A stretch of DNA of 64,000 nucleotides from contig KQ964249.1 in the NCBI GenBank assembly GCA_001566295.1, forward strand, positions 1,240,001 through 1,304,000, read 5' to 3'. This stretch comes from Microdochium bolleyi (lineage: Eukaryota; Ascomycota; Sordariomycetes; Xylariales; Microdochiaceae). Every line of letters starts with the position of its first letter. Positions within the stretch are counted from its first letter, which is position 1. The notes below the pieces were generated by a model. That model did no database searches. It saw only the letters and a program-made list of their open reading frames with translations, and was not told the DNA's origin. Of this stretch, positions 12,419 through 24,033 are shown in pieces. Made by a program: the position numbers and the translations under genes.

Positions 12419-13533
12419 GAGTTGGGAGAGCCACTATGCTCACCGAGGCGGCTTGCAGTCGAGGAGCGTGCTTTATCTCTGCATGCACAAGCGTTCGACT
12501 CTTGGAGAAAGGCCAGCGCATCGGTCCAACATGTAATCGAAAGACCGTTGGAAGATGGAAGGTTGGCATGGGCATAGAGCACTCCAATTGCCCGACGCGC
12601 AGGAGCCTCTTGAGAGTTGCAACGGCCCCACCCAAAGCGAGCGCCCCTTCCCTGAAGCCGACTCGCATGCATCTTCGTGGTCGCAACCTTGAGATAGGGA
12701 GGAGCTGCTCGATTGATAGAGGCGATTTCGTCGGCGAGAGCTTTTCGATTCACAAATCAACCGTGAAACGTCCCGATCCTGCCAGAATTTGGGAATTCGC
12801 AGCCAGGGCAAAGGTGACGGCCAGAGTGGATCCCTTCGCACCGTCAAGCCATCGACTCACCCATACCACGTCCCGGCGCATGCTCAAATATTGGTGTAAT
12901 GACCACATTGCTTCATACAATGATCAACGATTATGGTCTCGTTTCAGGTCCACGAATACGGGGTAAGATTTAGAGGTCACAATAGCGACGCCAGCGCTTT
13001 CAGCTAAATCTCGGCGTAGGAATGACGGGCCAAAGCAGTTCCTCCTCGGTCAGACCACACTCTCCACACGGTCGGGCATATCAACCGAGCCGTGGCTTAA
13101 ATTGATACTCTATTCGCGCTAGGACTCCTGTCAGCTATTGGTGCTATTGCCGCCAACCTTCAGTGGATTCTCGGAGTCCTAGTCCGGTCGCGGGTCTCTT
13201 GTCAACTTTGGCTTCTCCCGGCCATACCTGATCCGGAACCTGATCTGAGACATTACCTTCGATGTGAACACAGACAAGTCACCAAGCCGGGATGGACATC
13301 ATGGCTGCGAGCGTTATGCTGGCATGCCTCATAATGCGTCGCAGTTGCGGACGGTGCCCGCACCACTGGTCGTTTCCAGCCTTGGAGATGTCAACGTCAC
13401 TTTGCTGTTCTCGACTTGTGGCTTGTCGGGGATTTTCCAACTTTCTATTTTCCCGAGAGCTTCCTAACTTTCCTTTCCTGTCACTGCTTTCCACGCCGCT
13501 CTCACTTGCGACCTGCTTTGAGCCAGCGACACA
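12419..13533. promoter_or_regulatory. Divergent intergenic region, F-box gene / membrane protein gene
   Basis: A 1.1 kb gap between divergent starts. It contains an open forward frame of about 200 codons (12355-12966) that overlaps the start of the F-box gene and shows no domain or codon bias, so I leave it out. Nothing else recognised. Confidence 0.4.
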
Positions 13534-14591
13534 ATGGCCGTGGGACGACCGAGCTTGATGGTCGGAACCATTACTGGTGCCTTTGTTCTCTCTCTCCTGA
13601 TCCTCATCGCTCGCAGCTTCAGTGGCGGCATGCAGCACAACTATTTTACTGGCAACCACATTCTTCAGTCCAGTCACGGACCTTTATCCCACTACGCAAA
13701 AGAGCGTCCCCTTATTCTGTACGCTTACAGCGAGTCGGAATACGGACGCGAGAACTTCAAGTTTTTCCTCGATCAGGGCTTGCATGGCGCGGCGGACTTC
13801 ATCTTCATCTTCAATGGCAAGTCAGACCTGATCAAGCTTGTGCCGAACGAGTCCAACATCAGAGTCGTTGAGAGATCCAACACATGCTTTGATCTTGGCG
13901 CGTTCGGCGAGGTGTTGCAGGAAGACGACCTGTGGAAGAAATACAAGCGCTTCATCACGCTCAACGCGAGCATCCGGGGACCGTTCATCCCGTTCTGGAG
14001 TGATAAGTGCTGGAGTGATGTCTATCTGGACAAACTGACCAACGCCACCAAGGTAAGTTCATTTTCCAAACAGAGCAGGCGTCAAAGACTGACCGGCGAC
14101 GCCTCGTGGCTCAACTGCAGCTTGTCGGCATGACTGCGAACTGCGGACCACCAGGCCATCTCCACTCCATGATCTGGGCAACCGACGATGTGGGCATGGC
14201 TTTGTTACTCCATCCTCCGCACAAGCCCAATGAAGACGGGACCTCGAGCGGCCACCCTTGGACGGTCGGGTATTCGACCTGCTACGCCACCTTCTGGGAC
14301 GCTGTCGAATCTGAGGCCTGGACGACCCAGATGCTCCTGCGCGAGGGATACCACGTCAAGGCGATGATGTCCTCGTGGAGTGCCATGCCCGGCGACACGT
14401 ACTGGGACGAGTGCGGCTACCACCCGGGCGACCCGCTCATGAACGGGGCCTACTTCGGGACCAACGTCCACCCGTACGAGACGTTGTTCTTCAAGACGAA
14501 CCGGGGCATAGACCCTGCCTTGCTCAAAATGATGACAACACTGCATTCGAAGCCTCCCAGCACGAAGCGAAGCTACGACTTGTGTGGATGA
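13534..14591 (+). CDS. Type II membrane protein, glycosyltransferase-like
   Basis: Two exons, 13534-14052 and 14121-14591, with a GTAAGT donor and CTGCAG acceptor, give 329 residues. One hydrophobic segment near residues 10-27 (TGAFVLSLLILIARS) follows a short N-terminus, the layout of a Golgi type II signal-anchor protein. The lumenal part has RPLILYAYSESEYGRENFKF, then RSNTCFDLGAFGEVL, LNASIRGPFIPFWS, and after the intron LVGMTANCG and SWSAMPGDTYWDECG. The NTCFDLGA and GPF motifs recall bacterial rhamnan-synthesis-type glycosyltransferases. That assignment is inference. It may instead be an uncharacterised fungal Golgi protein. Confidence 0.65.
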
Positions 14592-15123
14592 TGGCGGGAA
14601 AGACTTGGATCCCCGGCCAGTTCGGCTGACTGTAACAGCTTAAGAATAGGAAGGCATGGCGAGTTAATCGGCCATGAGATTACATGTACACGAGCAGTTT
14701 GGAACGCATATACAGCACCAATAGGAACACGATTACAACATGATGAACCCTGACCGGTTTGATCGTATACTCAAAAGTGCACCGTGGCCTGCGGGACAGC
14801 CCCGTCTTGAGTGAATGCTGAGCCGCTACAAGCCGCTGCACGGAGCCTCCCGGGAGGCCGGATCCCCACTTGCGGGCGCCGCAGAGTGCGGGGATATCCG
14901 GCCGGCCTGGCCGTCATCGGACGCCGGTCCCGGAGGCTCTGCTTCTTTTTTATACCCTTCTTACAGGCCATGTCCTGTTCCAACATGTTCATCTTCGGCT
15001 CACAGGACGAACGCACATAGACGTCACCAGCTATATTTCCAGGACTCGGCCAGCAACAACTAGATTCACAATCCCGATCGTTGGCCACACAGACAGACAA
15101 ACACACACACACACACACACATA
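14592..15123. promoter_or_regulatory. Upstream region of the DUF1989 gene
   Basis: This 532-base gap between tandem genes ends in a CA repeat that reaches to the next start codon. No coding exon seen. Confidence 0.45.
15101..15121 (+). repeat. (AC)10 microsatellite abutting a start codon
   Basis: Ten AC units from 15101 plus a final A stop two bases before the ATG at 15124. The flank upstream (ACAGACAGACAAACAC) looks like an imperfect extension of the repeat. It mirrors the COA3 leader. Confidence 0.9.
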
Positions 15124-16422
15124 ATGGCGGACGACGACCGCCTCCCCGCCCTCCCTCCGGACGAAGCCCGCCGCGCAGCCCGCGACGCCCGGCCCATCCC
15201 GCCGCCCGTTCCGGCGTACCTCCCCGGGTCTGACAGCTCCCCGCTGACGGTGGACAAGGAGCTGTACAACACGCTGCAGGCCGCGCCGCGGGTGAAAGTG
15301 CAGGACTTTGTGGTGCCGATCCGGTCCGGGAAGGCGTGGAAGGCACCCGCGGGGGCGATCGTGAGGATCAGCACGCCCGAGGGGCCGCAGGTCGGTATGT
15401 CTTTGCTGTGTTTCAAACCTCTTTTCGTCTTCCTGATCTCTGCTTGCCCTTTCTTCCTTTGTTTGTGGTCGGTCTGGTTACTTCGCCTTTTCCGTTTTCA
15501 CGTCATGCATCTCTTTTACTCCCTACGTTCCCAGAGACTCACTCACAAGGAACATCGCGAGACTAATTTCAAAAAGGCGACCTCAATATCTGGTCCGCAC
15601 ACAACCCGCGCGAGCGCTTCTGGGCCTCCCGCACGCGGCAGCTGCACAGCACGCACGTCTCGGTGCACGACCGCCTGTGGTCCAACCTGCCGTACATGCG
15701 GCCCTTGGTCACCATCGTCAAGGACACGCTGTCGTGGTACGGCACCGACTCCACCGGCGGGCGGGTGCACGACCTCCTGGGCACGGGGTGCGACCCGTAC
15801 ATCAAGACCGTCCTGTCGACATCTGCGGCCGCAGCACAATCCTCGAGCGGCGACGGCCGGCCGGCGGCGAGCTACGACTACCACTGCAAGTCCAACCTCG
15901 CCCGGGCGGTCGCGGCCAGCGGCGAGTTCCCCGGGTGGACGGAGGCGGACGTGCACGACGTCATCAACATCTTCCAGGTCACGGGCCTGGACGAGAAGGG
16001 GCGGTATTTCATGAACCCGTGCCCCGCGGAGAAGGGTGATCATCTCGAGTTCCTGGCCGAGCAGGATGTCATGTTCGCGCTGAGTACGACGTTCCCTTCC
16101 CCGTTCCACATGGTCCCGGCGGCGCGCAAAGAAGCTCAGAGGGCGAGCGGGGCGCGCGATGTGTTGGGAAGTGACCCTGCTAACCGCTTGTGTTTATGTT
16201 TTGCTAGGTACCTGCCCCGGCGGCGATCTGTCTCTGTGGGGTTTCGGAGCGGACAGCGACGAGGCGATGCTCAAGTGCTGCCGGCCGCTGCGGGTCGAGG
16301 TGTTCCGCCTCGAGGACGAGGGCTTGCTGCAGCGCAGTGGCTGGAAACCAGCTGAGGTCTCGGGCTACAAGGGGCGGCATGGCATGACGGTCCCCGTCGG
16401 TGAACACCAAGGTGTATTTTGA
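15124..16422 (+). CDS. DUF1989 (urea carboxylase-associated) family protein
   Basis: Three exons, 15124-15394, 15577-16083 and 16208-16422, join in phase to 330 residues. The introns are 182 and 124 bases. Motifs seen: FVVPIRSGKAWKAPAGAIVR, then PQVGDLNIWSAHNPRERFW across the first splice, RTRQLHSTHVSVHDRLWSN, GTGCDPYI, YHCKSNLARAV, NIFQVTGLDEKGRYFMNPC and CPGGDLSLWGFG near the end. This order matches DUF1989. In bacteria such genes sit next to urea carboxylase; one branch is linked to carboxyguanidine breakdown. The fungal role is unknown, and there is no urea or guanidine gene next to it here. No signal peptide. The N-terminus is Pro/Ala-rich. Confidence 0.82.
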
Positions 16423-16740
16423 TGGGAGTCTTCGGGTTGAGGAGAGAGTCACCTGGTAGCTACTGTTGTATCGCACCGGCTGCGTTCGTCTAGTTTGGTG
16501 ATATGGACGCCATGTCTTCATATCTAGGGAGACCTAACAGAGTTCATGTAAGGACTTGTACAAAGCAGGGAGATATCATTCCATCTCGGCCAGTACTGTC
16601 AATGATCAAACGTTTCTCTCACAAGCCAGCACCCATAGCTTCGGAGACTGTCCTCATGATGTGACTCCAGGAGAAGCGACTTACTCCCACGACCTCTCTT
16701 GAGTTAGAGGCACAGATCAGCTAAGCATATCCTTTGTGTG
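16423..16740. other. Intergenic, no gene seen
   Basis: Lies between the DUF1989 stop and the subtilase remnant. No coding signal recognised. Confidence 0.4.
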
Positions 16741-17001
16741 CTAGAAGGTTCTTCGGCGACAAGGCCAACATGACCTTACCCGAGATAACCAGCTGCAGAA
16801 CTTTCTCGCGAGAGATTTGGGAGTATAGTCGACCCCAAGACCCAGCACGTAGGCAGCAAGTCCAGCCACGTGTGGGGTGGCCATGGAAGTGCCCGCGATT
16901 GTGTTTGTGCTGCCATTGTTCCAGGTTCGCCAGCCCACTGTTTGATAGCCGAAGCGGTCATCATTGAGATGGGCCAAACGGAGGGTCTTGGATGAGATCA
17001 A
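16726..17001 (-). pseudogene. Subtilisin-like protease (S8) remnant, C-terminal piece
   Basis: The reverse strand encodes NTIAGTSMATPHVAGLAAYV, which holds the catalytic-serine motif GTSMA-PH of S8 peptidases of the proteinase K group. It reads on from about 17001 to a stop at 16741. The expected ending continues in a second frame: after the LQLVISG segment the bases read GKVMLALSPKNLLAH, close to the usual end of these enzymes. So a one-base frame change lies near 16785-16800. No Asp or His active-site segments, pro-domain or signal peptide were found in the flanking 1.5 kb. The piece is therefore a decayed remnant. A spliced partial gene is less likely because the frame break lies outside any good intron. 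Confidence 0.68.
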
Positions 17002-18820
17002 GACCGGAAGGCGTTCGGGCCTCTGTCAGTCTCCCATGATGTGTACCATAGACCCAGGTAACACCGGGGGCTAAGGAAGAGAGAGGGAGGACCCACGCAC
17101 GCGGAGACCATGTTTTTCAGTACAATGAGGATAGTATCTGGGGAAAGGCAGAGGAGAAGCGAGTGCGAAGTGCAGAGGATAGCATCGCTGCCGCGTCGGG
17201 GAGGGATGCGCCGCCAACTCTGCCCTGTCTGCCGAGCTCCCTTCCCCAGTCATCACAATCCCGCACCCTTGAACCTCGCCTCGTTCTTTTAGAACTGCCA
17301 GGCATGCATCCCAGCCTTAGCACAGAGAGTGGTACTATCCCAATTTCTGTCTGCCGGACCGAGTAGTGGACAACAGTGCGACGCTGAGTGTCCTTTACAC
17401 CAGCGAACAGCACTTGTTCGACAGCTGAAGCTGCCAGTGGGATGGGAACACAGGCTATCACCAACGAAGTGACTCGGCTAGTCGCCTCTTGACACTATTT
17501 GGGCATCGGTCCAAGAAAGTACAAGACGCAGTCGACCCTATTGCACAATGCTTTGGGGGACCCAACGCTACACGGCTACTCTTATGCTGCAAAGTGCTAG
17601 GCTTTCTACGAAAAGCTCGTCGCGGGTGCAGCTCAAACCACCGCTACATGATCAAAGGTCAAGTCCTAAAGAGATCCGCCGGACCTGTAGCGCACAATGT
17701 CGAGAGGGGAGCCGCGGTCACGAACTTTCAAGACATGATAGCAGAAATACCCTTTCTTACGGCCGGAGGAGCATGAGACGCGCCCGTCGCAGTGTGACGC
17801 TTCTTGCGGCTGGGGCTCAGACCTCGTGTACCACGAGTCGCCTGGCACGAAGCCCAGCTCTTTCATGCACCCCTATCGCCTTTGGTGTATACCTATGCTG
17901 AGTTGCTGGTGGATGAGAAGATTATGGGCTAATCACTTCGTCCGACGTTGTATTATCATGGCTTGGTTATATGGCATCGTGACCTTCATACTATGATTGA
18001 AAACCTGGACCGCCCGTATATCCTTCTGTGCTCATTGAGAGGCGTCTGGGACCAGTCCGATGGTATCTGTCACAAACAGAGTGGTTTCCGCGAGACAGCA
18101 AATTGCACAAGCTAATTCGGTACGCTGTAACACTCGGGTTGAACCCTGAGTCTATGCTGGATGCTAGCGTGCTCGAGGGTAACGAACAACCTTCAAAGCG
18201 ACGGGGAGGCTAGTCCAACCAACATGCACACAAGGAGGAAGACACAGAGCAACATGTTGCAGCAGGTGTCGAAAGAAGCAGCCGAGCAGGCTACTCACTG
18301 CTTCGGCCCTAAATTGCCAGTCAGAGAAGCCGAGGCTGTCTTCTTTGCCCTTCAAATGTTTCTCCATTTGTCACACTGGAGCATAGTTTTTTGTTTGCGT
18401 CTTCATCACTGAACTGAGGTTACGATGCACTTTTCCTTTGTTCTGTAGCCGTCGAACAAGGACAAACAAACCACTGACGTACTGTGGCAACTATCGGCTC
18501 CTGCGCAGAATGGAGCCTGCACAACCTAAAGGAGCCGAAAATTCAACCGCGCACTCCCGCCGCGGTATACTAGGGACGGGTCCGGAACGACTCGAAACCT
18601 GCCTTTAGCAGCATGGCATGGCTTCAGACATCGTTCCCTTCTTCAGGACTTTGTCATGAGCTTTTTCAGACGGCATTACCATCCCGTGACGCCTGCGGAA
18701 AGGGACAGAACCTGTGCGCGAGCTTGTCAGTTCGACACTGCCAATCTGCAACGGCGGACTTTTCATACGCAAGAAACAACCTGGAACTCTTTCGGCCTCT
18801 GGCGCGACGCAACGTCACCG
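17002..18820. other. Gene-free stretch upstream of the second F-box gene
   Basis: About 1.8 kb with many stop codons in all frames and only short open frames. It may include further unrecognisable remains of the protease gene next to it. The final part should contain the promoter of the gene at 18821. The frame is open back to an ATG at 18656, so up to 55 more N-terminal residues are possible. Confidence 0.4.
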
Positions 18821-20086
18821 ATGCCGCGACTCCTCGACCTCCCGCTGGATATCTTGTTCTTGCTACCAGCCTACCTGGACGACATCCGGGCGCTGGTGCG
18901 CCTGAAGCGGACATGCAAGGCTCTCCATCTTATATTCAGACAGACCCTGCCCAGGACCATCCTGCGCCTCGTCGCCCGCAGCCCGGACGCCGGGCAGCTC
19001 CTCCAGGCTTGTGGTCAGACACGGCCCCTGGCGCACATCCTGGCGCTCGCTGTCGCGCGGCAGGTCGCAGACTGGGCCGTGGGAGATCCGCTCCGGACTG
19101 CGAGGCTCCGGGGCGCGTTTGCAGCGGGCTCGCGCGGCATCCTGGAGCTCGGCCTGGACGTGGCCGGGCTGACGCTGGCCGAGGTGAGGGAGCTCTACTG
19201 GTCTGACAGCGGCAGCAGCAGCAGCATCGCAAGCGGCGAGACGGCGAGTCACAAGGAATTAACGCAGTCACGGCGACACATTGGCAAAGTGCTGGACCGC
19301 ATGGTGGCCTGCGTCATCCAGTGCCACCGTGGCGACCAGGAGGACCGGGTGATGCTGCGCGAGCTGGGCATGGCTGCGGACATGGTGTACCACATGGCCA
19401 TTTACGGTGAGCTCTTCCGGCCGAGTATGCTGTGGTGTACAGACCAGAACGCAGTACGCCTTCGCTTCCCAGGTGAGATGCGGCGAGCATATATTGCGAA
19501 TTGGCCTGCTTTATCAGAGGCAACATCATCGTCGGTGTCGTTGACGCCCGCAGTGCAGACTGCGGCAGGCAACTCGACATTCTCGCCCGACGGCATGCAT
19601 CACCGTCCGGCAGGCCAGGACCTGGGCCGCAGACGGGACAGCGCGACCTGTGGCCACGTACCTGAAGGTGCTGCCGAAGATGCCGAAGCCAGCGGAGAAG
19701 GAATGACGCTGCGCGCGATCTTCCACAGCGAGCTCCTCAGCCTCGCCGACAACAAGGCGTGGCACATGAAGTGGCGAACCGCATTGCACGCCGCGGACAT
19801 GCTCTCGAGCCAGAGCTCGGCAGCGGATGATGTGTTCTGGATCAGCACGATGCAGAGCTGCGGACTCGCGGGAGCGGACCTGTGGTCAGCGCTACTGGCG
19901 CCAGACGCGAGAGCCGTAGACGAGGGCAGCATGGCGACTTCATCAAAGGCGAGGTGGGCGGACGAGCGCCGTGGCTTGGTGGCGGCTGTTCAAGCTACAG
20001 GTGGTGGTGTGCAGGGTGAGGACTGGCCAGACTTGTGGAAGGATGTTCAGATTGTGCTGGAGGGCGCTGTTCCGTCAGAGTGCTGA
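18821..20086 (+). CDS. F-box-like protein, single exon
   Basis: An uninterrupted frame gives 421 residues from the ATG at 18821, or 476 from the upstream ATG at 18656. I prefer 18821 because the domain starts there: MPRLLDLPLDILFLLPAYLD, followed by RALVRLKRTCKALHLIFRQ, an F-box-like helix pattern. The remainder has no recognised domain. It is Ala- and Leu-rich, with a low-complexity Ser run (SGSSSSIAS) and a Gly/Asp-rich linker near residues 250-310. Likely a substrate adaptor of SCF-type ligases by analogy only. A possible GTGAGA donor at about 19471 is not needed, since the frame stays open. Confidence 0.6.
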   Translation: MPRLLDLPLDILFLLPAYLDDIRALVRLKRTCKALHLIFRQTLPRTILRLVARSPDAGQLLQACGQTRPLAHILALAVARQVADWAVGDPLRTARLRGAFAAGSRGILELGLDVAGLTLAEVRELYWSDSGSSSSIASGETASHKELTQSRRHIGKVLDRMVACVIQCHRGDQEDRVMLRELGMAADMVYHMAIYGELFRPSMLWCTDQNAVRLRFPGEMRRAYIANWPALSEATSSSVSLTPAVQTAAGNSTFSPDGMHHRPAGQDLGRRRDSATCGHVPEGAAEDAEASGEGMTLRAIFHSELLSLADNKAWHMKWRTALHAADMLSSQSSAADDVFWISTMQSCGLAGADLWSALLAPDARAVDEGSMATSSKARWADERRGLVAAVQATGGGVQGEDWPDLWKDVQIVLEGAVPSEC

Positions 20087-21288
20087 GCCTCTCTTGTCCA
20101 GATCGGCAGCCGGAATGATAGACTGGGATGAGCACAGGGAACAGGGGTCTTGCATGAATCGTTATTTCCGTCGGCCGAAGGGCTGGCCGGCACCGAAGTG
20201 ACGGTCTGCATCGCAAAAGCAAGTTGAAACTTCTGCATGATTTCCTGCAGACACTTTCTGCCTGCGAGTGCCAATCATGATGGCGTTGCGAGTGTGGAGG
20301 GGGTGAATAGTCGGGGCTGCTGACTAGCGCACGCTCAGCCAGGTCGGACAAAGGAGATGGAGAAAAGGGGTGGAGCCCTGATGAATCGCATTGTTTTTTC
20401 CCTGAGACGAAAGTCAAACCCAGTGCTACTGTATTGCTAAATGACAAGGCAGCTGAAGATGGGCTGCAGGGGTTCTCAGGGACCAGTCTCGGTGGCCATG
20501 CGCGTGTGTGAGTGTGTGTGTGTGTGCGTGTGCGTGTGCGCATGTGTGTCTGAAAGGAAGCGTGGGTGGCCCCCCCAAATGCTTGGAATGCCGTGGGAAG
20601 TGAAGTATCGCTGCATGATCTCTTGGTAGCCAGGGTGGTGCTCTAGCACCTGGGACTTGCCCGCGACTTTCCCAGGGATTGGCTGGCGGGCAATGTGTCA
20701 CTGGAACGGGAGTCGTTGGAGGTGTCGTCGAGGTCGCGGAGAGTAGAGAGATACCGATGCAGGGGCGGCGACAGAGGTGCGGTAGGCACTGCGCCAGACT
20801 TGGAGGTGCCTGTGCCTGGCCTGGCCAAGTCTCCAACAAGTCCCAACTTTGGAAGCGTCCAGTCCCGTCCGACAAGACAACAATGAACATGAACACTGCT
20901 CCGTGCCCACCCACCACAAACAAAACCGCAGTTTCCCACAACAACTAAACAACAACCCTCGCCGTCGCCGTCCGTCCGCCCGTGAAAGCGCATCTGCCAG
21001 GCCACTCCCCACGATCCGCATCGCCACCTCTGTTGTATTCCAGCCGCCTCGACCTTGCCATTGCCAACCTTCCTGGAGCAACACACCCGTGGACGGCCTC
21101 CGCCAGACCCGCAACGGCCTAGCAGGCACCGCTACTGCCGCACTGGCGTCTGTCCTCCTTTCTCGTAACAGTGACGGCCAGCGGCCGGCACCACCATACA
21201 GGCCATCAGCCCCAGACGGCCGTCGCAATCAGCCTCAGCATCGGCAGACAACACATCACAGCACACAGCAACGCCGTCGACTCCAGAC
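20087..21288. promoter_or_regulatory. Upstream region of the SHE3-like gene
   Basis: A 1.2 kb gap between tandem genes. It carries a GT-rich low-complexity tract at 20503-20551 and, in the last 300 bases before the start at 21289, C- and CA-rich sequence that is probably a long 5' leader. No gene seen. Confidence 0.45.
20503..20551 (+). repeat. GT-rich microsatellite tract
   Basis: An imperfect run of GT units interrupted by GC and GA, about 49 bases. It lies between genes. Unlike the CA runs at 981 and 15101 it does not abut a recognised start codon. Confidence 0.8.
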
Positions 21289-22859
21289 ATGCCGAGCATA
21301 CTGCACCGCTACAGGCACAGCCGCGAGAAGAGCCGCGATAGTGCCAACCGTCCTCCCCTTGCTGACCAACGTAAGCACCTGCCCGCTCCCGCTATCCGTC
21401 CGTAACTGTGGGGACCATTCAGATGTGGTGGTGTCCCAAGTTAGTCCGTCGGCCAACCGACTGTCAACAAAGACCCTGGATGCTCCTCCTACCAACCACA
21501 GTGAACTGACTGTTCGTGGAAACTTCAGCATCGCCAACAACGACAACCCCGATATTCGATGCCAGCAAGACCTCTGCGCCCGCCTACACATCCACCCTCC
21601 AGCGGCCCGTGAACGGCAGCGCCCATTCGGACAGCACGACAGGCTCGCATCCTCCCAGCAGTTGGAGGCCAGTGCCTGCAGCCGACCCAGCCAATCTGGC
21701 ACCACCAGGACACTCGAGGGGCAGCGCCACCATCCGGACGGTGGCCAGCTTCGAGACCCCGTCGGAGCTGTCGACGAGCGGCACCAGATCTGCCAGGAGC
21801 AGCGGCTTCTCTGCCTCCGCGGCCAGTGATGCGAGCGGCGCATCCTCAGACATTTCCACCAACAACCACAGCCAACACCAACACGACATGCAGTCGCAAA
21901 CACAATCAGCAACATACCAGATGTCGCGGTTTAAGTCACCGTCACCAGGGCCAGATAGCCGTTTCGGGCGCTCGCCGACATCCCCAGAGCTCTCGTCCCA
22001 CGCCGACGGCCTTGACGAGAAGACGACATCATTACAGGTCCCCGAGAGCAATTCGGGCGGCGATCTCTCCTCATTCACGCGGGAGGGCTCACCCGGGTGG
22101 GATGGCGCGGTAGGCAAGGCCGGGCTCGGCAAGACGGGCCGCGTGATCAACAAGCTCGTCGCCGACAATGACAGCCTGAAGCGGGAGATCAAGATCGAGC
22201 GGCTCAAGGCCGAGGAGGCCAAGCAGTCCGCGAGGCTAGTGGAGGACAAGATGGACAAGATGATAGCAGACTACGAGTCGCGGTTGCTCGAGGCCAACGT
22301 CACGAGGACGCTGCTGTCCCGGAAAGAACGGCAGGTAGAATCCCTACAGGCCGCTGTGGAACTCGAGAAGAAGCGTACAGCGGATGCGCAGGAGCGGGAG
22401 AAGACGTGGAAGTATGAGATGGAGAAGTCCCAGCGAGACACAAAGGTCCAGGTGCAAGAGGCCATCGCGCAGGCCGCGCTCAGCGATGGGCGATACAATG
22501 CGATCGCCTCGCACTGGAGGGACCAAGGAGCCGACGTCAAGCGCGCGACGGCCAAGCTCGACGGCAGGATAAAGTCTATCGTGGAGGAGCGGCGCGAGGA
22601 CGACGAGCGCATCAACACGCTGCGCGACCTGTGCGACCAGCAGGATGGCAACATCCGCGAGCTCAAGGAGCAGAAGGAGGAGATGAGCCGCCAGTTCGAA
22701 GCGTATAAGGCCCAACAGGAGGAGGCGCTGCGGGAGATCAAGCGGTCCGCGCGGGAGCGCGAGGAGACGCAGCGCAGGACCCTCGAGGAGGCGAAGGAGG
22801 TGCTCGACAAGCTGAAATGGGCACTCAACGTCAAGCAGAACGTCGCCGGTGCTCAATAA
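21289..22859 (+). CDS. SHE3: SHE3-like coiled-coil protein
   Basis: Two exons, 21289-21370 and 21529-22859, with a GTAAGC donor and TTCAG acceptor, give 470 residues. Exon 1 encodes MPSILHRYRHSREKSRDSAN, a basic start. Residues about 30-190 are Ser/Thr/Pro-rich and disordered. From about residue 210 (GRVINKLVADNDSLKREIKI) to the end the protein is one long charged coiled coil, for example QVESLQAAVELEKKRTADAQ and INTLRDLCDQQDGNIRELKE. This matches the fungal family named after the yeast SWI5-dependent HO expression protein 3. In yeast She3 links She2-bound mRNA to myosin Myo4. The mRNA-transport role is not established in filamentous fungi. Confidence 0.72.
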
Positions 22860-24033
22860 GGACCAAATCCTGGAGGCTATCGTTGAGGGGCCCATTGAAG
22901 AGGCCCATATATACCCTCTCCTTCTTATAACTCAGACCACCATGACGACAGACGGTCTCGAGTACGACATTTACGACAAACCCAAACTCGTTTTTGTTCT
23001 CACCACGCCAAGATTATCATTTTCGTTTCTTGGCACCTCACTTTTCATTGTGTCGGCTCCGTACCTCTCTTTTCGAAAACGTTTCTCGTCGCGCAGGATA
23101 CCACCAGAAGACCTTGATACAATGGTCTTTGAAAACACAAAAGAAAGCAAGAATGGCGTTTAGGTCTCACACACACAGAAAGGCAAGGGCACATATATAG
23201 CAGAGCGCGGAGCACGGAGCTACTTCTACCCCAGAACAAAGGAGTCCAGGTCCGATGCAGGTGTCTGCGGGCGGGATATTTATTTTCAATTTTTATTTTC
23301 AAGAGATGCTTCCAGCTTACCACTTGAGCATCCAAGGGGAGCTGTCACCATAACCACCATCACCACTTCCGCCGTACTAGGTTTTCTGAAATCCCCGTCA
23401 AGAGGGGGCCTATATATGTATATACACAAATGCATATGTCCACGTGTACACACCGAAACTGCATGTCCTCGCCTCCTGGGTCATGCATGGGTATGCGATG
23501 TGCCAGTATGTGTATGTGTGTGTTTGTGAAGTGTTGAGGCAATGTTATAGTACTATAAGATACGGGTCTTCTCCTTGTGCCCTAGGGCACTCGGCTGCAT
23601 TGTTGACAGATTAGTTGAGAGGACTCGGAAGGGGTGAGGATCCCGTCCAGGTTACTCCCTCCACTACCTGTCACGAATCAACCTCTCTGACGAGGACCAT
23701 GTGATTGAAGGCAACACTGGGACTTCCACTTGGGCAGTCAAGGGGCGGGCAGCCTCAAGGACCATGTGGCTGAAATTGTGGCTCCCCTTGGTCTATCATT
23801 TGCTGAGAATAATCTCTGTCAAGTATTTGTTTGACCTGCCTCAGCGTACGCTTCTTCGCCAGGTCAATTACCTCGGGCTATGATGACGAGAAATGTAACG
23901 CTGTGTCCCCGTCCTGCTAACCGCCCACGAGTGAAAAATCAATGCTCAAAATGCTCTATGAAAAAATCCTGCCACCGAAATCCATATCCTCGTGTGTCGA
24001 CCGGACACGGGGAAGAGCGCACAAAGCCTTGTC
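22860..24033. other. Convergent intergenic region SHE3/WW protein
   Basis: 1.2 kb between two convergent stop codons, with several TATATA-like and GTATGTGT tracts (23410-23526). No coding exon recognised. It should hold two 3' UTRs. Confidence 0.4.

Noticed and set aside
12355..12966. 203-codon forward frame between the F-box gene and the glycosyltransferase-like gene
   Set aside because: It overlaps the start of the F-box gene on the other strand and has no domain, splice extension or codon bias.
15543..16109. 188-codon reverse frame opposite the DUF1989 gene
   Set aside because: Shadow of the DUF1989 second exon, whose motifs are clear.
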